This document shows, piece after piece, positions 1-5,508 of a DNA stretch of 5,810 nt; position 1 is the first letter of the stretch, and every line of letters starts with the position of its first letter. This DNA comes from an uncultured Actinomyces sp. (GTDB lineage Bacteria; Actinomycetota; Actinomycetes; Actinomycetales; Actinomycetaceae). The notes below the pieces were generated by a model. That model had not been told where the DNA came from and did not search any database. It saw only the letters and a list, made by a program, of their open reading frames with translations. The DNA lies in assembly GCA_915069725.1 (NCBI GenBank), contig CAJZFF010000139.1:1-5810 (forward strand), written 5' to 3'. The position numbers and the translations under genes were made by a program.

Positions 1-745
1 CTCCGGCCTCAGGAGCCGCCTGATCGGCCTGCGGATTCTGCCCGCCCCGCTCCTCGGCGAGCTTGGTGAGCTTCTCGTTGAGACGTCGCTGCTCGGCCGC
101 CAGGTTCTCGCGGGCCGGGTGCTCCCAACGCTGGCCCAGCGGGGAGTGGAAGAGATGATCGCGGTCCAGGAGCCGGGAGATGATCGTCAGGCGGCCGCGC
201 AGGTACTCCTCCACGGGGATGTGAGCGTATTCCTCACGCAGAAGTCGCACGTACTCGGTGTAGGTCTGGGGGTCCACGGCCAGGGTGCCCAGGTCGGCGT
301 CGATGAGGGCCTGGGCGTCGATGTCGTCGTCGGCGAGCATGTGCCGCTTGAGGTTGACGATGAGGCTGCACACCCGCTTGACCGTCTCCATCGGGACACC
401 CAGGTGACGCAGATCGGCCTCGGCGAAGGCGGCCGAGGCGGTCTCGTCCTCGCCACCGTTGCCGCGGATGACCTCCTCGACGTCGGAGGAGAAGACACAG
501 CCGTGGTACCAGCAGGCGACCCGCATGATGTCCGGGTTGTGCGACTCCTCGGCCAGCTCGTCGACGCGCGCGAGCATGTCGATGAGATGGCGAAGGTTGT
601 GGAAGCGACGGTCCGGTGTGGACCAGCGCTCAATGAGGAGCTCGCCGGCGGAGCCGATCGCCTCTGGGGGCTGCGTGGCGCCGATCGCCCTCACCGAGCG
701 GGTGAAGGCCGGTAGGAGCCATTGCGGTGCGTCGATGACACCCAT
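1..745 (-). CDS. HD-superfamily phosphohydrolase-like protein (COG4339 type), 3' end outside window, HD motif altered to HG
   Basis: This gene reads for 248 codons from the ATG at 745-743 and runs off the window with no stop. A GGAG at 757-754 sits 8 nt upstream of the ATG and supports this start. The order of motifs fits the predicted metal-dependent HD-superfamily phosphohydrolases: RFHNLRHL with H49 and H53, ACWYHGCVF with H81, an Asp/Glu-rich stretch ending in SA around residues 99-105, KRHM with H135, and DADLGTLA with D149 and D151. A Y..Y...R.EY block (about 162-173) and a GR.TI..RLL block (about 184-193) follow. No membrane segment is seen, so it is probably cytoplasmic. The canonical His-Asp pair reads His81-Gly82, so one expected metal ligand is missing. 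Residues after about 205 form a charged, Gln/Glu-rich tail longer than the usual family end. The substrate is unknown. Family assignment is fairly secure, catalytic activity is not. Confidence 0.8.
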   Translation of the reverse strand, partial: MGVIDAPQWLLPAFTRSVRAIGATQPPEAIGSAGELLIERWSTPDRRFHNLRHLIDMLARVDELAEESHNPDIMRVACWYHGCVFSSDVEEVIRGNGGEDETASAAFAEADLRHLGVPMETVKRVCSLIVNLKRHMLADDDIDAQALIDADLGTLAVDPQTYTEYVRLLREEYAHIPVEEYLRGRLTIISRLLDRDHLFHSPLGQRWEHPARENLAAEQRRLNEKLTKLAEERGGQNPQADQAAPEAG

Positions 746-780
746 GGGTCAGTCTCCGTGTTGGAAATGGAACGCGTGCC

Positions 781-810
781 ATCGTAGGACTGTCCTCGCC
801 GTGACGTCGA
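781..810 (-). promoter_or_regulatory. Candidate promoter for the HD-like gene
   Basis: On the minus strand a TCGACG hexamer (810-805) lies 18 nt from a TACGAT hexamer (786-781). These resemble the -35 TTGACA and -10 TATAAT boxes of vegetative sigma factors, with 4 of 6 matches each. A transcript starting near 774 would have a leader of about 28 nt containing the GGAG ribosome site. This would let the gene be transcribed separately from the upstream kinase. It was picked by eye and is moderately weak. Confidence 0.4.
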
Positions 811-824
811 CGTGACACAGTGTC
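786..824. promoter_or_regulatory. Cluster of three small perfect palindromes over the HD-like gene promoter
   Basis: Three perfect inverted repeats sit within 39 bp: AGGAC-T-GTCCT at 786-796, ACGTCGACGT at 804-813 and GACAC-A-GTGTC at 814-824. The middle one contains the candidate -35 box and the first one touches the candidate -10 box. Such placement is typical of repressor operators, but the three sequences differ from each other, so they are not copies of one site. No regulator gene for them is identifiable in the window. Confidence 0.4.
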
Positions 825-886
825 TGGCGTGCCACTCTTATCGTGATCGAGGCCGGCCGGCGTTGCCTGAGATGCGGCGGCGGGGC

Positions 887-2485
887 CTACCAGGCCGGTG
901 CGGGCGGCAGCTCGATGTGGACGGTGGCGCCGCCGCCGGGGGTCTGGAGCATCTGGACCGTGCCCTTGTGGGCGGCCACGATCCCCAGCACGATCGCCAG
1001 TCCCAGGCCGGAGCCTCCGGTCTCCCGGTTGCGAGAGGTGTCCGAGCGGTAGAAGCGCTGGAAGACCTTCTCAGCCGCCTCAGGTGGCACGCCGTGGCCG
1101 TGGTCGCGGACCTCGACGACGACGACCGGCTGCGCCGTCGGGTTGGCGCGCGGGGGCGCCATACCGATGGCGATCTCCACCGGCGTCCCGGAGGGGGTGT
1201 GGCGCACCACGTTGCCCAGCAGGTTGGTGAGGATCTGGGAGAGGCGGTCGCGGTCACCGATGACCTGGAGCGAGGGGGCCTCCTTGCCGGCGGCCTCGTC
1301 GCGGGGGTCGAGGGGGATGAGGCCGCAGTCGCGCTCGGGGGCCAGCACCATCATGTCGCTGAGGGCCCCGGCGGCCAGGTCGGTGAGGTTGACCGGCTCC
1401 ATCGACATCTCCCGGCCCTCGTCGATCCGGGCCAGCTGGAGGAGATCGTCGACGAGGCGCCCCATCCGGTTGGACTCGGTCTCGATGCGCCCCATGACCT
1501 CACCTGTCTTGTTCGCGGGCACCCCGCCCATCCGGTAGAGCTCGCCGTAGCCGCGGATGGCGGCCAGGGGGGTGCGCAGCTCGTGGGAGGCGTCGGAGAC
1601 GAAGCGCGTCATCCGCTCCTGGGCCACGACTTGGGCGGCGAAGGAGCTCTCGTTCTGGGTGAGCATCGTGTTGATCGCCCGTTGCAGCGAGCCCACCTCC
1701 GTGGTGCGTGGCTCGGTGACCAGGATGCGGGCGGACAGGTCACCGTGGGCGATCCGGGCGGCCACGCCCTCGATCTGGCGCAGGGAACGGAACGAGCGGT
1801 GGACCAGGTAGGTGGCGAAGAGGGCGCCCACCGAGATGATCGAGACGTCGGCCAGGGCCACCACGAGGCGGGTGCGCTCGACGGTCTCCATGACGTCGCT
1901 CAGTGGGAGGGCCAGGGCCACCGCGCCGGTGTACTCGCCGGTGTTCTGGTCCCGGATGAGCAGGGTAATCATTCGCCACTGGTGTCCGGGCTGATCGGAG
2001 TTGACCGTCGTGATCGGGAAGTCGTTCTTGTCCGCGTGGGCCAGGGCGCGCCGGTAGTCCAGGCCCTTGATCTGAGGCCGGCCGTACGTGGCGGCGGTGT
2101 CCGGCGAGATCCACTCCCCGTTGCGAGTGGGGTCGAGGTACTCGGCCTTGACGTAGTAGTTCGAGGGGAAGGTGGTGCTGCTGGTCCCTCCCTCGCGGAT
2201 CTGGGCCAGTCCCTGGCTTCCGATGGCCACGGAGGTGGTGCGCAGCTGGCTGTCGATCTGGCCCATCATGTGGCTGTAGAGCAGCGAGGTCACCACGAAG
2301 GAGACGACGATCAGCCCGATGGCGAGCAGACCAGTGGTCATGAGGGTCAGGCGCGTGCGCAGCGGCATCGCCTGCCAGGGCCGCTGAATCGCGGTGATCG
2401 GGTGCCATCGGCCCCGTTTGATCGGGCGGTGCTGCTTACCGGACGACTTGGCCGGGCGCGTGCTCCCCCCACGCGCCGCCGCCAT
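887..2485 (-). CDS. Two-component sensor histidine kinase, PhoR/TcrY-like
   Basis: This is a membrane sensor that autophosphorylates on histidine and passes phosphate to the response regulator encoded just upstream. It has 532 residues from the ATG at 2485. In order: a basic cytoplasmic N-terminus (about 1-40), TM1 (about 47-70), an extracytoplasmic domain of roughly 135 residues, TM2 (about 207-229) and a HAMP linker (about 230-284). The phosphoacceptor H-box SHELRTP has H301. The ATPase domain has an N-box with N425, a G1 box DHGHG at 461-465, an F-box around 474-479 and a G2 box GGSGLGL at 490-496. All catalytic boxes look intact. The regulator stop and this ATG overlap as TGATG, implying translational coupling. 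A GTG one codon earlier (2488) is an alternative start, but the AAGG 7 nt from the ATG favours 2485. It resembles the PhoR kinase of mycobacteria, including a Pro-Ser-x-Tyr/Phe-Tyr-Val patch in the sensor domain. The signal sensed is unknown. Confidence 0.93.
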   Translation of the reverse strand: MAAARGGSTRPAKSSGKQHRPIKRGRWHPITAIQRPWQAMPLRTRLTLMTTGLLAIGLIVVSFVVTSLLYSHMMGQIDSQLRTTSVAIGSQGLAQIREGGTSSTTFPSNYYVKAEYLDPTRNGEWISPDTAATYGRPQIKGLDYRRALAHADKNDFPITTVNSDQPGHQWRMITLLIRDQNTGEYTGAVALALPLSDVMETVERTRLVVALADVSIISVGALFATYLVHRSFRSLRQIEGVAARIAHGDLSARILVTEPRTTEVGSLQRAINTMLTQNESSFAAQVVAQERMTRFVSDASHELRTPLAAIRGYGELYRMGGVPANKTGEVMGRIETESNRMGRLVDDLLQLARIDEGREMSMEPVNLTDLAAGALSDMMVLAPERDCGLIPLDPRDEAAGKEAPSLQVIGDRDRLSQILTNLLGNVVRHTPSGTPVEIAIGMAPPRANPTAQPVVVVEVRDHGHGVPPEAAEKVFQRFYRSDTSRNRETGGSGLGLAIVLGIVAAHKGTVQMLQTPGGGATVHIELPPAPAW

Positions 2486-3222
2486 CACTCGGCCTTGGGT
2501 TCGCGGAGCATGTAGCCGACTCCGCGACGAGTCTGGATGAGCGGGGTGACGGGCTGGCCGTCAGCGCCCTGGATCTGGTCCACCTTGCGGCGCAGGTAGG
2601 AGATGTAGGACTCCACGATCGCGGCGTCGCCGTTCCAGTCGTACTCCCAGACGTGATCGAGGATCTGGGCCTTGGACACGACGCGCCCAGCGTTGAGCAT
2701 GAGGTAGCGCAGGAGCTTGAACTCAGTGGGGGACAGATCCACCTCGACCTCGGCGCGGTACACCTCGTGGGCGTCCTCGTCCAGGACCAGGTCTGCCACG
2801 CGCACGACGCCGTCGTCCTGGTTCTCGACGGCGTGGGTGCGGCGCAGGATGGCGCGGATGCGGGCGATGACCTCCTCCAGCCCGAAGGGCTTGGTGACGT
2901 AGTCGTCGCCGCCGACGGTCAGGCCCTGAACCTTGTCCGCCATGTCATCGCGGGCGGTCAGGAAGAGGATCGGAGTGGTCACGTCGCGCTCGCGCAGGCG
3001 CCGGGCCACGGTGAAGCCGTCCATGTCGGGCAACATGACATCGAGGACCACCAGGTCGGGGGACGTCTTCTCCACCGTCTTCAGCGCGCCGTTGCCGTCG
3101 CCTGCGATCGAGACCTCGAAGCCTGCGAAGCGCAGGGACGAGGCCAGCAGGTCGCGGATGTTGGGTTCATCGTCGACGACAAGGAGGTGAGCTTCGGTGC
3201 GGGACTGCTGGGAACGCTCCAT
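2485..3222 (-). CDS. Two-component response regulator, OmpR/PhoP family
   Basis: This is a DNA-binding transcription regulator of 245 residues, activated by phosphorylation. The receiver domain (about 11-128) has the acidic pair D17-D18, the phosphoacceptor D61 in VVLDVMLP, T89 and K111 in TKPF. The winged-helix DNA-binding domain (about 138-240) carries LSPTEFKLLRYL, the recognition-helix segment near VVESYISYLRRK-type sequence and the terminal GVGYMLR wing. It is close in layout to mycobacterial PhoP and to TcrX-type regulators. I chose the ATG at 3222. The frame stays open upstream to 3348, but the AT-richer DNA there looks like a promoter leader. An ATG at 3234 has AAGGA directly against it, and a GTG at 3231 is only 3 nt away, so these are poorer starts, though AAGGA lies 12 nt from 3222, which is slightly long. 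It is co-transcribed with the kinase. Confidence 0.94.
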   Translation of the reverse strand: MERSQQSRTEAHLLVVDDEPNIRDLLASSLRFAGFEVSIAGDGNGALKTVEKTSPDLVVLDVMLPDMDGFTVARRLRERDVTTPILFLTARDDMADKVQGLTVGGDDYVTKPFGLEEVIARIRAILRRTHAVENQDDGVVRVADLVLDEDAHEVYRAEVEVDLSPTEFKLLRYLMLNAGRVVSKAQILDHVWEYDWNGDAAIVESYISYLRRKVDQIQGADGQPVTPLIQTRRGVGYMLREPKAE

Positions 3223-3430
3223 GAGTCTCACCATTCCTTCAGTTTCTGGTCGTTTCCTGAATGAGTTCCGAATGGTCGCTGTTGATAGGTCAAGTGGTTG
3301 GTGTGACCTCGAACCAATTGTAGACCCGGGGAGTCTTGGAAATCCCACAAAACTGGGGAACTGTGTGGTTGTTGCTTGAACAGAGGCAGCAGCCGGCGAC
3401 TCCTCTGTGAGTCGGCCTGTGACATGAAAC
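3223..3430 (-). promoter_or_regulatory. Leader and probable promoter region of the two-component operon
   Basis: This stretch is visibly richer in A/T than its surroundings and separates the NYN terminator from the regulator start. The best -10 candidate on the minus strand is TACAAT at 3322-3317 (5 of 6 to TATAAT). No good -35 sits 16-18 nt upstream, which would suit an activator-dependent promoter. Upstream of it lie an imperfect 8-nt-spaced direct repeat (CAGTTCCC then CAGTTTTG, about 3363-3348) and an inverted repeat CAGAGG-15-CCTCTG (3381-3407). Autoregulation by the PhoP-like regulator is possible but unproven. If TACAAT is used, the leader is about 90 nt. Confidence 0.45.
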
Positions 3431-3456
3431 GGGGCGGCGACAGGTGCCGCCGCCCC
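3431..3456 (-). terminator. Hairpin terminator of the NYN gene
   Basis: GGGGCGGCG (3431-3439) and CGCCGCCCC (3448-3456) form a perfect 9-bp GC stem with an 8-nt loop. It starts 10 nt after the NYN stop codon. In the minus-strand transcript it is followed by GTTTCATG, a short U-rich tail as often seen in high-GC actinobacteria. It isolates the NYN gene from the two-component operon. Confidence 0.75.
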
Positions 3457-3465
3457 GCCGTCGGG

Positions 3466-4089
3466 TCAGAGGAAGGCGAGAGGGTCGAAGTCCTCCAGCG
3501 GGATGATGCATACGCGCGGCAGCGGGATGGTGAAGGCCTTGACGTCACTCTCCAGGTCGTAGACCGTCAGGCCCTCGCCCTCCAGGGCGGCCAGCTGGGC
3601 GTTGAGGAACTCGCGGAAGCACAGGATCCCCACCGTGGCGCCGGCCTGCAGGAGCCTTTCGATGTGGGGGATGTAGTCGCCGTCGTGGCTGCCCAGCAGG
3701 ACGTGGGCGTCCTGACCGGCCTCGACCCGCTCGGCCAGCGCCTCCAGGGTGCGCTGAATACCGATGTCGACGACCTTCTCGTCGTTGCTTCCGGACCCGG
3801 CCAGCGGCACGGGGCGGTAGTCCATGGCCAGCAGGGCCTGGATGAAGCTCATGGGCATATGGCCGCTGGTGGCGTTGAGGAAGAACAGGGCTCGTGCCTC
3901 GTCCCCCTCACCCTCGGTGGCGTCAGCGGAGGACAGTTCATCGCAGTATGCGAGGACCCGGTCCCAACGGGGCCGCTCCTCAGGTTCGGGACGCCGCCCC
4001 AGCACGCTCATGCCGAGAGTGGCGTCAATGTTCTCGCCATCGACGAGAAGATAAGTCGGTACGCTCATGGGGCTCATGCTACCGGTCAC
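3466..4089 (-). CDS. NYN-domain (LabA/DUF88-like) predicted ribonuclease
   Basis: This is a 207-residue soluble protein of the NYN family, PIN-like nucleases that cut RNA with acidic residues holding a metal ion. The conserved carboxylates appear in order: LLVDGEN with D17 (and N20), KVVDIGIQRTLEAL with D108, and LLGSHDGDYIPHIERL with D136 and D138. Strands and helices alternate as expected of the fold through about residue 165. A short C-terminal extension ends in IIPLEDFDPLAFL. No membrane segment or signal peptide is seen. The listed start is the GTG at 4089, with GGAGG at 4106-4102 (12 nt away). ATGs at 4077 and 4068 are alternatives, and the conserved part begins only at about residue 12. 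It has its own terminator and lies behind a structured leader, so it is probably a single-gene unit. The RNA target is unknown. The catalytic set looks complete. Confidence 0.88.
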   Translation of the reverse strand: MTGSMSPMSVPTYLLVDGENIDATLGMSVLGRRPEPEERPRWDRVLAYCDELSSADATEGEGDEARALFFLNATSGHMPMSFIQALLAMDYRPVPLAGSGSNDEKVVDIGIQRTLEALAERVEAGQDAHVLLGSHDGDYIPHIERLLQAGATVGILCFREFLNAQLAALEGEGLTVYDLESDVKAFTIPLPRVCIIPLEDFDPLAFL

Positions 4090-4123
4090 GGCGTCCAGTA
4101 GCCTCCGGCGACGCTCAAAGACA

Positions 4124-4170
4124 CCGCACCGATACCGGCCACCTGATGTCCGTGACGCCGATGGGTGCGG
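4124..4170 (-). promoter_or_regulatory. Imperfect 47-nt hairpin in the NYN gene leader
   Basis: CCGCACC (4124-4130) pairs perfectly with GGTGCGG (4164-4170). Inside, 4132-4133 pairs with 4161-4162, CGGC (4136-4139) with GCCG (4157-4160) and CAC (4140-4142) with GTG (4152-4154), leaving small bulges and a 9-nt loop. In the minus-strand RNA it ends 34 nt before the GTG start and is followed by TGTCTTTG. It could be a leader structure, an attenuator, or a second terminator for pspA. Confidence 0.45.
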
Positions 4171-4250
4171 AAATCCTGTCCCCGCAGGCGTGAGATGCCC
4201 CCGGCCGGAGTGGAGTGCCCCCGAGCGCGTGGAATGTCCCCGACCGGGGC
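4171..4250. repeat. Degenerate tandem repeat, period about 20 nt, four units
   Basis: A core of TG(C/T)CCCC(C)G recurs at about 4177, 4196, 4216 and 4235, that is every 19-20 nt. Three units also share a purine-rich lead such as TGGAGTG or TGGAATG. On the minus strand the core reads (C)GGGG(A/G)CA(C/T)TCC in the better copies. The last copy contains CCCCG-AC-CGGGG (4238-4249). The array lies in non-coding DNA upstream of the NYN gene. Copies are diverged, so this may be an old duplication or a set of protein-binding sites. Confidence 0.5.
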
Positions 4251-4290
4251 CCGTGTCGGCCTGTGTCAGTCCGTGTTAGCTCGTGTCGCA
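4251..4290. repeat. Tandem repeat, period exactly 10 nt, four units
   Basis: The units CCGTGTCGGC, CTGTGTCAGT, CCGTGTTAGC and TCGTGTCGCA follow each other without gaps, with GTGT constant at the same offset in every unit. The period is close to one helical turn, so the GTGT faces the same side of DNA each time. It abuts the 20-nt array and is non-coding. Function is unknown. Confidence 0.65.
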
Positions 4291-4292
4291 GG

Positions 4293-4304
4293 CGTCGGCC
4301 GACG
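4293..4304. promoter_or_regulatory. Perfect 12-bp palindrome
   Basis: CGTCGGCCGACG is its own reverse complement. It sits 15 bp from the pspA terminator stem and directly beside the 10-nt array. It may be a binding site for a dimeric protein. In DNA this GC-rich, a chance palindrome of this length remains possible. Confidence 0.35.
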
Positions 4305-4319
4305 TCGAGGCGCACGAAA

Positions 4320-4356
4320 CCGCCCGGTGCTCTTCGGGACGATGAGCGCCGGGCGG
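4320..4356 (-). terminator. Hairpin terminator of pspA
   Basis: CCGCCCGGTGCTC (4320-4332) pairs with GAGCGCCGGGCGG (4344-4356), giving 13 pairs with one G-U and an 11-nt loop. It lies about 50 nt after the pspA stop. In the minus-strand transcript it is followed by GTTTCGTG, the same GTTTC tail seen after the NYN terminator. Confidence 0.75.
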
Positions 4357-4407
4357 CTTGCGTGGCTGAGGCGCCTGGGTGGCGCGGCGAGGTCAGTTCA
4401 GCTCAAC

Positions 4408-5256
4408 TCAGTAGGAGGACGTCTCCTCGCCGGCCGGCTGACCCTGGTTCTTCAGGGCCGCGAAGGCGGCGTTGATCGCGTCGTCGTCACCATCGGTGAT
4501 CTGGGCGGGGGCCTGCTGCTGGGCGCCCGGAAGGGCCTGGTTCTGCCCGGACTTCAGGGCCGCCAGACGGGCTTCGGCCTCCAGGCTGGTGCCGGAGGCC
4601 TCGAGCTCGGCGAACTGGGACTCCAGGGAGGAGCCGGCCAGCTCCATCTGCCCGGCGGCCTGGGCCTCGACCCGACGCACCTGGTCCTCGTAGCGGGACA
4701 GCTCGCTGGTGGGGTCCAGGACGTTGATGGAGCGGATGGCGCCCTGCACCTTGACCTGGGCCTCGGCGGTCTTCTGGCGGGCGATGAGCTGGTCGCGCTT
4801 GGAGCGCAGCTCGCCGAGCTTGACCTCCATCTGCTGCAGGCCGGTCTTGAGCTGCTCGACGACCTGGCGCTGGGAGGCGATCATCGGCTCGGCGGCCTTG
4901 GCCTCGTTCTCCGCCGTGATCTGCTTGGTCAGCGCGATCTTGGCCAGCGAGTCCCACTTGTCCGCGCCGGCCGTGTCACCGCCGGAGCGCAGCTGGTCGG
5001 CCTTGCGGGAGGCGGCCAGGGCCTTGTTGCCCCAGTCCTTGGCCTCGGCGACGTCGGCGTCGTGGTCCTTCTCCGCCAGACGCAGGTTGCCGATCGTCTG
5101 GGCGACGGCGTCACGGGCCTCGGCGATGGACGCCGTGTAGTCCCGCACCAGCTGGTTGAGCATCTTCTCCGGGTCCTCGGCGCGGTCCAGGAGCGCGTTG
5201 ACGTTGGCGCGGGTGAGCTGGGCGATGCGTCCCAGGATCGACTGCTTCTCAGCCAT
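4408..5256 (-). CDS. pspA: PspA/IM30 (Vipp1) family membrane-stress protein
   Basis: PspA proteins are ESCRT-III-like. They bind the inner face of the cytoplasmic membrane under envelope stress, oligomerise and help keep the membrane sealed. This 282-residue copy shows the family layout. An N-terminal amphipathic helix (about 2-20) leads into NVNALLDRAEDPEKML, the match to the classic NINALLEKAEDP signature. A long charged, Ala/Glu/Lys/Gln-rich helical coiled-coil core follows to about 230. After a Gln/Pro/Ala linker (about 236-253) there is a terminal DDDAINAAFAALK helix, as in actinobacterial PspA, and a polar tail. It has no signal peptide or membrane span, as expected. The start is supported by AAGGA at 5270-5266, 9 nt upstream. 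It ends before a strong terminator. The partial gene upstream fits the common TPM-protein/PspA pairing. No PspF, PspB or PspC gene is present in the window. Confidence 0.94.
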   Translation of the reverse strand: MAEKQSILGRIAQLTRANVNALLDRAEDPEKMLNQLVRDYTASIAEARDAVAQTIGNLRLAEKDHDADVAEAKDWGNKALAASRKADQLRSGGDTAGADKWDSLAKIALTKQITAENEAKAAEPMIASQRQVVEQLKTGLQQMEVKLGELRSKRDQLIARQKTAEAQVKVQGAIRSINVLDPTSELSRYEDQVRRVEAQAAGQMELAGSSLESQFAELEASGTSLEAEARLAALKSGQNQALPGAQQQAPAQITDGDDDAINAAFAALKNQGQPAGEETSSY

Positions 5257-5290
5257 GGTTGTTCGTCCTTCCGTCGGGCTGCGACGTCGG
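5257..5290 (-). promoter_or_regulatory. pspA proximal leader with ribosome site
   Basis: This 34-nt stretch holds the AAGGA ribosome site (5270-5266) and separates the tandem arrays from the pspA ATG. I could not recognise a convincing -10/-35 pair here. Any promoter must overlap the arrays, lie beyond them, or be shared with the upstream gene. Confidence 0.5.
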
Positions 5291-5340
5291 TGTGGGCAGA
5301 TTGTGGGCAGGTATGGGCAGGTATGGGCAGATACGGACTC
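5291..5340. repeat. Tandem repeat upstream of pspA, period 10-11 nt
   Basis: The units TGTGGGCAGAT (5291-5301), TGTGGGCAGG (5302-5311), TATGGGCAGG (5312-5321) and TATGGGCAGA (5322-5331) run head to tail, followed by a decayed fifth unit, TACGGACTC. GGGCAG is unchanged in all four. The array begins 35 nt upstream of the pspA start codon, where a promoter or leader would be expected. High identity suggests recent expansion or selection. Confidence 0.8.
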
Positions 5341-5341
5341 G

Positions 5342-5394
5342 GTGCTTGCCGGGTGCTTGCCGGGTGGTCGCCAGGTGGTGGCCGGGTGGGCCGG
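5342..5394. repeat. Second tandem repeat upstream of pspA, period 11 nt
   Basis: Two identical units GTGCTTGCCGG (5342-5352 and 5353-5363) are followed by GTGGTCGCCAG, GTGGTGGCCGG and a partial GTGGGCCGG ending at 5394. The array directly joins the 10-nt array, so about 100 bp upstream of pspA is made of two different helical-period repeats. It is non-coding on both strands as far as I can tell. Confidence 0.75.
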
Positions 5395-5420
5395 GCGGAT
5401 CAGGCGTCATGATCGCAGGT

Positions 5421-5449
5421 CCCCGCGCCCGGAGTCACGCGGGCGGGGG
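5421..5449 (-). terminator. Possible terminator hairpin after the TPM-like gene
   Basis: CCCCGCGCCCG (5421-5431) pairs with CGGGCGGGGG (5440-5449) with one bulged G, giving about 10 GC pairs and an 8-nt loop. It lies about 60 nt beyond the stop of the upstream gene. No T-run follows on the minus strand, so it may be only a partial terminator, and pspA could still be co-transcribed with the upstream gene. Confidence 0.4.
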
Positions 5450-5508
5450 CCGCATCGCTCAGGGCATGACTGGCGTGCGACCGGGGCCTGCCGCCGGAGG
5501 GACGCGGC

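Larger units (their letters stand above)
746..886. other. Intergenic gap between the kinase stop and the HD-like gene
   Basis: These 141 bp hold the candidate promoter and palindromes listed separately. Just downstream of the kinase stop there is a 10-bp palindrome GCCGGCCGGC at 852-861. It lacks a following T-run on the minus strand, so I do not call it a terminator. Some read-through from the two-component operon into the HD-like gene is therefore possible. Confidence 0.5.

Noticed and set aside
119..715. Open frames on both strands over the HD-like gene
   Set aside because: The HD-like frame carries ordered family motifs and a ribosome site; the others show only biased composition.
852..861. 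Palindrome GCCGGCCGGC as terminator of the kinase gene
   Set aside because: The self-complementary stretch has no room for a loop and no T-run follows on the minus strand.
812..2515. Plus-strand open frame of 567 codons
   Set aside because: It lies antisense to the histidine kinase, whose motifs are complete. Its translation is rich in Gly, Val, His, Asp and Arg with no recognisable domain, the usual shadow frame in high-GC DNA.
3223..3348. N-terminal extension of the response regulator to 3348
   Set aside because: The added residues match no part of OmpR-family regulators and the DNA is AT-richer with promoter-like elements. The receiver domain starts properly from the ATG at 3222.
3376..4101. 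Plus-strand open frame of 241 codons
   Set aside because: It is antisense to the NYN gene, which has all the expected acidic residues, and it reads through that gene's terminator.
5291..5394. CRISPR array
   Set aside because: Units are 10-11 nt, contiguous and without spacers, and no cas gene is present.
4165..5412. Plus-strand open frame of 415 codons
   Set aside because: It is the antisense shadow of pspA extended through intergenic repeats. The Leu/Gly/Asp-rich translation has no domain, and the PspA reading is unambiguous.
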